From JAHBNG01 sp039028975 (GTDB lineage: Bacteria > Chloroflexota > Anaerolineae > Caldilineales > Caldilineaceae), in the NCBI GenBank assembly GCA_039028975.1, contig JBCCHB010000100.1, forward strand, positions 1-62,323: a stretch of 62,323 bases of DNA. The letters run 5' to 3'. Below are positions 1-7,628 of the stretch, piece after piece (position 1 is the first letter of the stretch; every line of letters starts with the position of its first letter). Both the position numbers and the translations under genes were made by a program. The notes under the pieces were generated by a model. It was given only the letters and a program-made list of their open reading frames with translations, did not search any database and had not been told where the DNA came from.

Positions 1-28
1 GCGATAGGCACGTTATCGTTATTTCACC

Positions 29-95
29 AACGGTTAGCATTCTTCTCTCCTTTATGAGCTTTGACACTCCTATTTTGAACTGCTAACCGTTTTTT
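29..95 (+). terminator. Rho-independent terminator-like hairpin
   Basis: An 11-bp inverted repeat (AACGGTTAGCA at 29-39 and its complement at 81-91) is followed by a run of T. The loop is long, about 40 nt. It probably ends a gene that lies to the left of the window. Confidence 0.5.
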
Positions 96-833
96 GTCAT
101 ATTCCTTCTATCCTTCAAAAAATTTTACCGGAAATGAAAGCTATTGCAAAATAAAATTATTTCAACAAAAAACCAGATAAAGGTTAGCCCTCAGGCTGGG
201 AAAGGGAAAATATGGCCCCCTTCCCGCAAAATGGGGGAAGGCACCCAGAGGGTACCCGGATGGGGGCGAACATACCCAAAGGCCTGTCTACCTTTGCTCG
301 GGTGCTTATACAAACGGCTGCGGACTACTATACTCGGCTCCGTTTGAAAACACGAGTTTGTTCACTCTGGTAGAGCATCGGAAAACTCCTGTTTTCAAAA
401 CGACCGCAGTATAAATATCAATGACCAGCAGAATGTACCGTGGGAACCGACTATTTTTCTATGAATTTCTGCAATTTGACAATCGGTTCAGCCTCACCTA
501 AAATCAATCAGGTAGCCAATTACGTTCAATATATGTTCAAGGATCAGTAGGTTGCGAGTATCAGTAGCTCATAAAGTCAGCGAGAGATGCTCCCTCCTGC
601 GGATCACTTCGCAGTAGAATGAGATTGTGCTCCACTGAATTCTGTGAACTAGATCGGTCGTTTTCAAACAGAGTTGAGAATCGGTAAGCCTTGGACCGCA
701 CGACCAAACGACCGCGGACCACTGATTATAGCTCCCTTCCCCCACTAGAACTCTCCAACTCGTCTCATTGATTGTAGTATTCGTTATAGATTCGCCAAAT
801 TTCGCCACACTTTTGACTAAGGAGGAAACACGA
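96..833. other. Intergenic region before the sugar-uptake operon
   Basis: No convincing gene. It holds a C/G-run hairpin around 215-250, one family A palindromic element (329-414) and a related degenerate piece near 652-731 with GGTCGTTTTCAAAC and CGACCGCGGA. The short reading frames here lack ribosome sites and cross the repeats. The leader and promoter of the binding-protein gene must lie in the last part of this stretch. Confidence 0.5.
329..414. repeat. Family A palindromic element, copy 1
   Basis: TATACT at the left end, AGTATA at the right, with inner arms TGAAAAC and GTTTTCA. The centre contains CTCTGGTAGAGC, shared with the copy at 4675-4758. Further related copies or halves lie at 27556-27642 and 43857-43894. 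Confidence 0.7.
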
Positions 834-2375
834 ATGACTAGTAAGAGCCATACGTTAAACCGGCGTGACTTTATGAAAGCAGCGGGTGGGGCCATGGGCC
901 TTGCAGCCCTAGCAGGCTGTGCAGCACCCCAAGCTGCTACCACTGGGCAAGCAGGTGGTGCTGCTTCTGAGGGGATCCCACAAGTTCACCTATGGGCGAG
1001 TGCTCGCTGCCGCCCAGAGGGAAGCAATCCTGAACGGCTAGAAGCGGTAGCCAACGTCATGCGCGATGCGTTGAACATTGATCCTGTTGCCATCGTTGCG
1101 CCATCGGGTTCTGCCGCTCGAGAAAAGCTCAATTTAACTTTGGGTGCTCGGGACCAAGAGCTTGACGTCTTCGTCTCTAACTGGCCCGATTACAAAGATG
1201 CCATCATCCCCATCAATGATCTGCTCGATCAGTACGGCCAAGATATTGTGGCAGCCCATAGAGAGATTAACTTTGCCGGGATGCAGGACAGCGAAGGCAA
1301 CATTTGGGGTGTTCCTCGGTTGGGCGTCATGGGCCACACCACACCCGTCTGGTTCCGCACCGATTGGTTAGAGGCGGCAGGTATGTCCCAGCCAGAGACT
1401 CTGGAAGAGGGCGAAGCAGCCATGGCCGCTTTTAAAGAGATGGATTCTGAAGCCTCCATTGTTACGACAAACATTCAGCATTTAAGATTGGCTACGGTAG
1501 GCGGATTTACGGAGTACGGTTACTCCAACTGGTTTGACGAGCAATCTGGCAAGATCATGCCTGCAGAGCTACAGCCTGGCTTTATTGACTGGGTCACCAA
1601 AATGAACGAATGGTGGAACAACGATTGGTTCTTTAAAGAGACCTTTGCCAGTTTTGATGCTGAGCAGGTCTTCAAGAGCCTCAAAGTGGGTATGTGGGCT
1701 GGCTGGTATTCTCGGGTTACTATCATTTGGGAACGCATACGCCAATCTGGTGAGGCCGGTGATGCTGATTTGGGCTTTGCGCTCAACTTCTCGGGACCTG
1801 CTGGTCTGATGAAGACCCACAACGTCTCTGCCACTTCTGCTTACATGGTCACCAAGAAAGCCAAGAACCCCGAAGCCTGCATCCAGTACATGAACTACCA
1901 GTTCCAAGGTCTACCTGACGATTCAACCAACGCGGTGGTCGGTAACTTTGGTGAAGAAGGCGTGGATTGGGAATGGGATAATCCAGACGAGAAGTACTTT
2001 GTTAACCGCTTGATTACTGGCTGTGGAGACGAATATGCCGGTGAGTTGCAAGCTGCTGTTGGTTTGGGGTCTGAGCATCACTATGCACCACGAGGTGATC
2101 TTGAACGCCACTTCCTGCACATCCGCGACTACACTCAAGCCTATGATTCAGGAAAGATGCCAGTCGACTTCAATGTGGCCTATGATATTCCGCTGATCAA
2201 GGAGCAAGCCCCAGGCTATGATGACATCCAACGTCTGCTGGACGAAGAGACCGTGAAATTCATCTCTGGTATCCGTCCGTTGGGTGAGTGGGATAGCTTC
2301 CTGGCAGATTTGAACACGGCCGGCCTCGAGGCATGGTCAGATGCCCATACAGAACAGTACTTAGCGTATCAGTAG
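834..2375 (+). CDS. ABC transporter substrate-binding lipoprotein, carbohydrate family
   Basis: 513 residues. A twin-arginine motif (NRRDFMKAAGG) and a lipobox (LAALAGC) mark it as a Tat-exported lipoprotein that captures a substrate outside the membrane. The rest resembles family 1 extracellular solute-binding proteins of the LplA/YtcQ type, and the two downstream permeases are of the matching LplB/YtcP type. The ATG at 834 is chosen because a perfect AAGGAGG stands at 819-825; an upstream in-frame start would put the twin arginine too far inside. Being next to a sulfatase suggests that the ligand is a sulfated or otherwise modified oligosaccharide, but the ligand itself cannot be read from sequence. 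No ATPase is encoded here, so a shared MsmX-like ATPase elsewhere is likely. Confidence 0.93.
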   Translation: MTSKSHTLNRRDFMKAAGGAMGLAALAGCAAPQAATTGQAGGAASEGIPQVHLWASARCRPEGSNPERLEAVANVMRDALNIDPVAIVAPSGSAAREKLNLTLGARDQELDVFVSNWPDYKDAIIPINDLLDQYGQDIVAAHREINFAGMQDSEGNIWGVPRLGVMGHTTPVWFRTDWLEAAGMSQPETLEEGEAAMAAFKEMDSEASIVTTNIQHLRLATVGGFTEYGYSNWFDEQSGKIMPAELQPGFIDWVTKMNEWWNNDWFFKETFASFDAEQVFKSLKVGMWAGWYSRVTIIWERIRQSGEAGDADLGFALNFSGPAGLMKTHNVSATSAYMVTKKAKNPEACIQYMNYQFQGLPDDSTNAVVGNFGEEGVDWEWDNPDEKYFVNRLITGCGDEYAGELQAAVGLGSEHHYAPRGDLERHFLHIRDYTQAYDSGKMPVDFNVAYDIPLIKEQAPGYDDIQRLLDEETVKFISGIRPLGEWDSFLADLNTAGLEAWSDAHTEQYLAYQ

Positions 2376-2504
2376 ACGAGAGTAAGGGATAAGGAGCAAA
2401 GGAGATAGTAAGGGATAAGGGAAAGGGAAAGGGATAAGGAGTGGTTCTTCCTAACCCTAATTCCCAATCCTTAACCTCCAATCCTTAACCTCCAATCCTT
2501 AAAC
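2376..2504. other. Low-complexity intergenic stretch
   Basis: Short direct repeats of AGGGATAAGG on the left are followed by repeats of CAATCCTTAACCTC on the right; the two halves are partly complementary and could fold into a long imperfect hairpin between the binding protein and the permeases. Such a structure could lower expression of the permeases relative to the lipoprotein. Confidence 0.5.
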
Positions 2505-2650
2505 CCTAACCTGGACAAGCCAGAATGGGAAATGGTGAATTATGAATGGTCAACAGATTCACTTCCAAGACGTCTTCATTCACCATTCACCATTGGCAAT
2601 TCGCCATTAGCAATTTTCTTGCCCAAAGTGCAAGAAGGCATTTGGTTAGG
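2505..2650 (+). repeat. Family D MITE-like element, copy 1
   Basis: About 146 bp, bounded by CCTAACC and GGTTAGG. A second copy in the opposite orientation lies at 57471-57615; the ends (CTGGACAAGCCAGAAT and TTTTCTTGCCCAA) match closely while the middle, built of ATTCACCATT/AATGGTGAAT units, is more variable. It carries no gene. Confidence 0.75.
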
Positions 2651-2693
2651 TACTAATCCCTGATTCCCTCTCCCTCCAAACAAGGTGTTCTTT

Positions 2694-3674
2694 ATGAGCC
2701 AAGCTAGTATGGTTACGCCAGCCGTTGGTCAGCCGAGAAAAAGCAGTGTTGGTGAGCGACTGCGACAAAATCTTATTCGTCTGAATAAGTTCAAATTTTA
2801 CTATCTCTTGGCTCTGCCAGGTATTATCTATTTTTTGATTTTTCATTATGGCCCTATGTTTGGAGTGTTGATTGCTTTCAAAGATATTTCACCTTTTGAC
2901 CCACCCATAGCCATTCTGACTGAACCCTTTGTGGGCCTCAAAAACTTTAACAAATTCTTTAACTCCTTCTTCTTCTGGAACGTAGTCTGGAATACGGTCT
3001 GGATCAGTTTCCTCAAACTGGTTTGGGTCTTCCCCATGCCAATTGTCCTGGCATTGCTCATCAATGAAGTTCGGTCGACTTGGTTCAAGCGGGCCGTTCA
3101 GACTATCTCTTACTTGCCCCATTTCTTATCCATGGTCATTGTCGTGGGCCTAGTCCAATCTATGTTGACTGTACAAGGTGGTTTATTCAACCAGATTCGG
3201 GTCGCTTTGGGCTACGAAACCCATGCATTTATCGCCGATCCGAACTACTTCCGCGCCATTCTGGTCAGCACAACCTTATGGCAGGGGCTTGGCTGGGGCA
3301 CAATCCTCTACTTGGCAGCCATGGCCAATATCAATCCCAATCTCTACGAAGCCGCGTCCATCGATGGGGCTAATCGCTTCCAGCAGGCACGCCACATTAC
3401 GTTACCGGGCATCGCGTACGTCGTCGCTATCTTACTCATCTTTGAGATTGGAAATTTGCTTAACGCTGGGTTCGAGCAGGTGCTGCTCTTATATTCACCC
3501 ACTGTTTACGAGGTAGGTGATATCATCGATACGTACGTCTATCGTTCCGGATTACAGAACTTAGAGTACTCTTTTGCTACTGCGGTTGGTTTCTTCAAAG
3601 CAGTTTTGGCTATGATTCTCCTTTTAGGTGCCAACAAAATAGCGCATCGATTAGGGCAGCCGGGTATTTGGTAA
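2694..3674 (+). CDS. ABC transporter permease, LplB type
   Basis: 326 residues with about six hydrophobic segments, a cytoplasmic N-terminus of about 30 residues, and the EAA-loop signature EAASIDGANRFQQARHITLP that docks with the ATPase. It forms half of the membrane channel for the preceding binding protein. The ATG at 2694 has CAAGG upstream; a GTG three codons earlier overlaps that ribosome site. The stop is 12 bp from the next permease, so the two are co-translated. Family membership is secure, substrate is inferred only from context. Confidence 0.93.
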   Translation: MSQASMVTPAVGQPRKSSVGERLRQNLIRLNKFKFYYLLALPGIIYFLIFHYGPMFGVLIAFKDISPFDPPIAILTEPFVGLKNFNKFFNSFFFWNVVWNTVWISFLKLVWVFPMPIVLALLINEVRSTWFKRAVQTISYLPHFLSMVIVVGLVQSMLTVQGGLFNQIRVALGYETHAFIADPNYFRAILVSTTLWQGLGWGTILYLAAMANINPNLYEAASIDGANRFQQARHITLPGIAYVVAILLIFEIGNLLNAGFEQVLLLYSPTVYEVGDIIDTYVYRSGLQNLEYSFATAVGFFKAVLAMILLLGANKIAHRLGQPGIW

Positions 3675-3686
3675 GGCAGGTACAGT

Positions 3687-4580
3687 ATGTCAAAACTTTC
3701 TAGCGGTGAGAAGATCTTTTCAATTCTCAACAATATTTTCCTGGTGGGCCTTTGCCTGGTTTTTCTGATCCCCTTTTTAAGTGTCATTATGACCTCTTTT
3801 GTTGGCGCGGCTGAATATGCCAGAAGAGGTGCATTTATTCTAATTCCTGAGGAGTTTGACTTTACAGCCTACCGCCTCTTTTTCAGACGTAGCTCCATCG
3901 TCATCAATGCTTACCAAATTACCCTCTTTCGCGTCTTTGTCGGGACATCACTCAATCTGCTGTTTACGGCTACACTGGCTTATGTCTTATCCAAGCGCAA
4001 CTTGCCAGGGCGTATTCCATTAACCATCTTTGTCTTTATCACCATGATCTTCAGCGGTGGCCTGATCCCAAACTTCATGTTGATGGATATTCTTGGCTTG
4101 CTGGATAACATTTGGGTTCTAATTCTACCCGGTTTGATCAATCCCTTCTATCTCCTCATCATGCGTAACTTCTTCATGGGCATCCCAGCTGAATTGGAAG
4201 AAGCTGCCATCATCGACGGGGCGAGTCCACCTATAATCTTATTGCGGATCATTTTGCCCTTGTCTATGCCCGCCATTGCTACCATTGGCCTCTTTTACGC
4301 TGTTTGGCATTGGAATGCATGGTTTGATGCTGCTATCTATCTCTCTGATCTGCAAAAGATGCCTGTCCAGGTGATTTTACGCGGCATTCTAGACGCCGCC
4401 CAATCGGCAAGCTCCACAGGGGACGTGCTCTCTGTCATGCTGGAAGTGGACGAAATGCCGCCCGGCCAGTCACTAAAAGCAGCCATGATTATGGTCACCA
4501 CGCTGCCTATTCTGATTGTCTACCCATTTATTCAACAGTACTTTGTGAAAGGCGCATTGATTGGTGGGATTAAGGGGTAA
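3687..4580 (+). CDS. ABC transporter permease, YtcP/LplC type
   Basis: 297 residues, six predicted membrane helices, EAA loop EEAAIIDGASPPIILLRIILP. It is the second channel subunit of the carbohydrate importer, paired with the permease just upstream. A ribosome site AGGCAGG lies before the ATG. The family is characterised by a long conserved N-terminal hydrophobic helix ending in a PFL motif (here LIPFLSVIMTSF), which is present. A family A repeat follows the gene, possibly separating this unit from the sulfatase. Confidence 0.93.
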   Translation: MSKLSSGEKIFSILNNIFLVGLCLVFLIPFLSVIMTSFVGAAEYARRGAFILIPEEFDFTAYRLFFRRSSIVINAYQITLFRVFVGTSLNLLFTATLAYVLSKRNLPGRIPLTIFVFITMIFSGGLIPNFMLMDILGLLDNIWVLILPGLINPFYLLIMRNFFMGIPAELEEAAIIDGASPPIILLRIILPLSMPAIATIGLFYAVWHWNAWFDAAIYLSDLQKMPVQVILRGILDAAQSASSTGDVLSVMLEVDEMPPGQSLKAAMIMVTTLPILIVYPFIQQYFVKGALIGGIKG

Positions 4581-4674
4581 AAAAGCTTTCAGCTAATCAG
4601 TCGTCAGCTAGGCCGTAACGAGTACTGCGTGAGCAGCCAGAATTTGTCCATGATTCGGATCGATTTTTATACTC

Positions 4675-4758
4675 ATACTCAGCTCCGTTTGAAAACAGGT
4701 GTTTGGTCCCTCTGGTAGAGCTTGGGAAAACACCTGTTTTCAAAACGACCGCAGTATA
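4675..4758. repeat. Family A palindromic element, copy 2
   Basis: CATACTCAGCTCCG on the left and CGACCGCAGTATA on the right enclose a strong inner hairpin (GAAAACAGGTGTTT pairing with AAAACACCTGTTTTC). It shares the centre CTCTGGTAGAGC with copy 1 at 329-414. It lies between the permease and sulfatase genes. Confidence 0.75.
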
Positions 4759-4829
4759 ACTACAAAAATTCACTAACTTATTCCTTGATGCAACCCATCT
4801 CATCCTGCTTTATCTAACCACCAGGATCA

Positions 4830-6392
4830 ATGGTTTATCCAATGGAGACGCATAACGAGCCGCCAACCAATATCCTCTTTATTTTGTGCGACCAGCTACG
4901 TGCAGACGCTCTGGGAGCCTTTGGCAATCCCATCATCCAGACGCCCTACATCGATCGGCTATCTCAATGCGGCGTAACCTTCACCCAATGCATGGTCACC
5001 CAGCCTACATGTACACCTAGCCGGGCCTCGATCCTCAGTGGCTGCTACCCCTCCGCATTGCGCACGCGCATGGTTGGCTGCCAGACGCCCGATGATCCCC
5101 GGCTGCTGCCGCGTATATTGGGCGAGAACGGGTACCTTACTGCATCCATCGGCAAAATTCATTTGGCCCCCCAAGGTGAAGAACCGGCGCTGATTGAGGC
5201 CAATCGTCAGCCTGATGGTGCGTATGATTACTACGGCTTTCAGGAAATTGACCTGGTCAACGGTCACGGTGATCGTTGTTTCGGCCCACAATATACGCGG
5301 GAACGGGATCGTCTGGCTCCAGACGCGGCTCAGCGACTGAAGCAGCGTCGACGTTACCCCCACGGCACAGATGACACGTACATATTTCCGCTACCTGAAA
5401 CCATTCACTCCAGCAACTACGTCGGCGATCGGACTGTTAAATTTTTGCGAGAGGTGGGCGAAAAGCCCTTTTTCCTCCACGTCTCCTTCCCTGATCCCCA
5501 TCAGCCATTTTGTGTGCCAGCCCCCTATGATCAGCTGTATCAACCTGAAGAGATGTCGCCACCGATTCCGCCTCTTGCCAACCCAGAAAGCCGGCCGCCC
5601 TGGTATTGGGAAGCCCACAATGGCCAAGGAAGCCCCAACGTAGATAGACCCGCCACCGCTTCATCCACTGGCTTGGTCGACCGGGTGACAGGAACCAAAC
5701 CGCTCAACTATAGCCGCTATTCTGTAGCCGACTACCAGCAGATGAAGGCCATCTACTATGGCATGATCACCCTTATGGACTATAACATCGGCCGCATCCT
5801 GAATACGCTGGACGAAGAGGGGTTAGCCGACAACACCATCGTTGTATTTGTCTCCGATCATGGGGAATACCTGGGGGACTATGGGCTGATCGGCAAAGGT
5901 ATGCACTTTGATAGCGCGATCCGTGTGCCGCTGATCTTCGCTGGGCCAAAGATTGTGCAGGAGCGACGGGTTAACGACATAGCTTCCACATTGGACATTG
6001 CACCAACCTTGCTGGATATGGTTGGAGCCCGTGAACCGGAGGGCGTGCAGGGGATTTCCATGCGGGAGGTGCTTTCTGGATCTAAATCAAACGTCCGGCA
6101 GGCCGCATTGACAGAGAATGACGACGATTTTGTACCGATGAAAGCACGGACGCTGACAACATTACAATGGAAGCTCTCTTACTATGCTGGCCATGAATTT
6201 GGCGAACTCTATAATCGTCAAGCGGATCCCCAAGAGCTAACTAATTTGTGGAGCGAAGCTGAGTATACGTTCGTTAAGCGTGAATTAAATGAGCTTCTAA
6301 TGGAAGAAATTTTGTGTACTCTTGATGTCAGCAATGGACGGCGCCAGGAACCCAAACCCAAAGCCACTAAATGGACACCGCGATACCTTTGA
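4830..6392 (+). CDS. Sulfatase (type I, formylglycine-dependent)
   Basis: 520 residues. The family signature C-x-P-S-R is present as CTPSR at 61-65; Cys61 would be oxidised to formylglycine, the catalytic residue. Metal-binding residues are visible at Asp21 (ILCDQLRAD) and in the VSDHGEYLGDYG segment. Type I sulfatases hydrolyse sulfate esters, commonly on sugars. There is no signal peptide, so it probably acts in the cytoplasm on material brought in by the upstream ABC importer. No formylglycine-generating enzyme or anSME is in the window. Start: AGGAT precedes the ATG at 4830; a second ATG four codons later is possible. The exact sulfated substrate is unknown. Confidence 0.93.
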   Translation: MVYPMETHNEPPTNILFILCDQLRADALGAFGNPIIQTPYIDRLSQCGVTFTQCMVTQPTCTPSRASILSGCYPSALRTRMVGCQTPDDPRLLPRILGENGYLTASIGKIHLAPQGEEPALIEANRQPDGAYDYYGFQEIDLVNGHGDRCFGPQYTRERDRLAPDAAQRLKQRRRYPHGTDDTYIFPLPETIHSSNYVGDRTVKFLREVGEKPFFLHVSFPDPHQPFCVPAPYDQLYQPEEMSPPIPPLANPESRPPWYWEAHNGQGSPNVDRPATASSTGLVDRVTGTKPLNYSRYSVADYQQMKAIYYGMITLMDYNIGRILNTLDEEGLADNTIVVFVSDHGEYLGDYGLIGKGMHFDSAIRVPLIFAGPKIVQERRVNDIASTLDIAPTLLDMVGAREPEGVQGISMREVLSGSKSNVRQAALTENDDDFVPMKARTLTTLQWKLSYYAGHEFGELYNRQADPQELTNLWSEAEYTFVKRELNELLMEEILCTLDVSNGRRQEPKPKATKWTPRYL

Positions 6393-6457
6393 AGAATGTT
6401 CCTAAGAGGCCTTTTAGATACGTCCTCTCATAACAGACAGTACGAGGAGCTGCTCAA

Positions 6458-7318
6458 ATGTCATCTACAATTACTTATGAAGGGGTTGACCTTTCGCAGG
6501 GGACACCACCCACCAATGTTGGTGAGTTTTTGAATGAACCCTACATCCTCTCATCTGAGAAGATCGCTTTTTATCGTGAAAACGGGTTTGTGAAGATCGA
6601 AGGGCTGCTGACGGGTTCCGCTTTGGCCTATTTTCGTGCGGCGATTGGGGCTGCCGTCGGTTATTCGTATCGCGATGATCACCGTACGTTGGACGAGAAA
6701 CCAGCCTATCAACAGAGTTTTCTACAAGCTATGCGCCTCTGCTTTAGCTTTCCCGCCATTAAGTCCTTTACCTTCTCCAAAAGATTTGCTGGTGTGGCCC
6801 GAGATCTGATGCAGGTTGACCACGTACGCCTCTGGCACGACCAAGCGCTTTACAAGCAACCCAAAGCACGGTTGACCAATCATCATCAGGACGCGGCCTT
6901 TTGGCCTTTGGAGCCAGGAGACAAGACCACCACGCTGTGGATGGCTCTTTGCGATGTGCCTTTGGAGCGAGGCTGTATGGCCTTTATCCCGAACTCCCAT
7001 CATTTGGGTGAAAAAGAGTTTGTGGATATCTTCAATGCAACCGACGAAACTGAACGGACCAAAAAGGTCGTTGATTCCCAGTGGATCCCCCTTCCACTTG
7101 TGGCAGGCGATGCTACGTTTCACAGTGGGCTGACTTACCATCGAGCCTTTGCCAACCAGACAGATGAAATGCGAGAAGCCATGACGATCATCTACTTTGC
7201 CGACGGCGCGCGCTACGAGTTCAGCAACCCGCGACTGGCACGCCACAACCGGGAAGAGGTCGGTGGGCTGGAAGTGGGAGAGAAGATCGATACACCAACA
7301 ACACCGATTCTAATTTAG
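6458..7318 (+). CDS. Phytanoyl-CoA dioxygenase (PhyH) family protein
   Basis: 286 residues. A likely Fe(II)/2-oxoglutarate oxygenase: the facial triad is visible as H143-x-D145 (NHHQDAAFWPL) and H228 (TYHRAFAN), with Arg229 close by. The family hydroxylates small molecules using oxygen and 2-oxoglutarate; bacterial members act on varied substrates, so the name does not imply phytanoyl-CoA. GAGGAGC precedes the ATG by a normal distance. It is the last gene of the importer/sulfatase group and may process the imported compound. Confidence 0.9.
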   Translation: MSSTITYEGVDLSQGTPPTNVGEFLNEPYILSSEKIAFYRENGFVKIEGLLTGSALAYFRAAIGAAVGYSYRDDHRTLDEKPAYQQSFLQAMRLCFSFPAIKSFTFSKRFAGVARDLMQVDHVRLWHDQALYKQPKARLTNHHQDAAFWPLEPGDKTTTLWMALCDVPLERGCMAFIPNSHHLGEKEFVDIFNATDETERTKKVVDSQWIPLPLVAGDATFHSGLTYHRAFANQTDEMREAMTIIYFADGARYEFSNPRLARHNREEVGGLEVGEKIDTPTTPILI

Positions 7319-7325
7319 GGTTGAT

Positions 7326-7442
7326 ATAGATGGCCAGAAAAACCCTGGTCCCAGTGAGGACGGGGATGTCCTCGCTTCTTGGAAATTCCCAGTGCAGGTT
7401 GTTTGGTCAAGAGTCGGGAAAAGTCTTTTCTGGCGAAGTATA
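7326..7442. repeat. Family B palindromic element, copy 1
   Basis: Left end ATAGATGGCCAGAAAA, right end TTTTCTGGCGAAGTATA, about 117 bp apart. Other copies are at 23156-23244, 51957-52051 and 53378-53472. It fills most of the 310-bp gap after the dioxygenase gene and has no coding content. Confidence 0.75.
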
Positions 7443-7628
7443 CCGCGGTTGGCTATAGATGAGAATAATTCGACGCGGTTTTTACACTCTGTCCAGAATT
7501 GTGTGTAAATGACGACGGTTCTCTGACTGAGCGGCATCGAGTTACACACTTTTTCGTACAGAGTGCGGTTTACCCGGGTAGATTATTCCCATCTATGACA
7601 GAGCCAAGTATACAAGGTACATGTAGTG

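Noticed and set aside
144..347. 67-codon plus-strand frame near the window start
   Set aside because: It runs through a GC-run hairpin and into a family A repeat, has no ribosome site and no recognisable domain.
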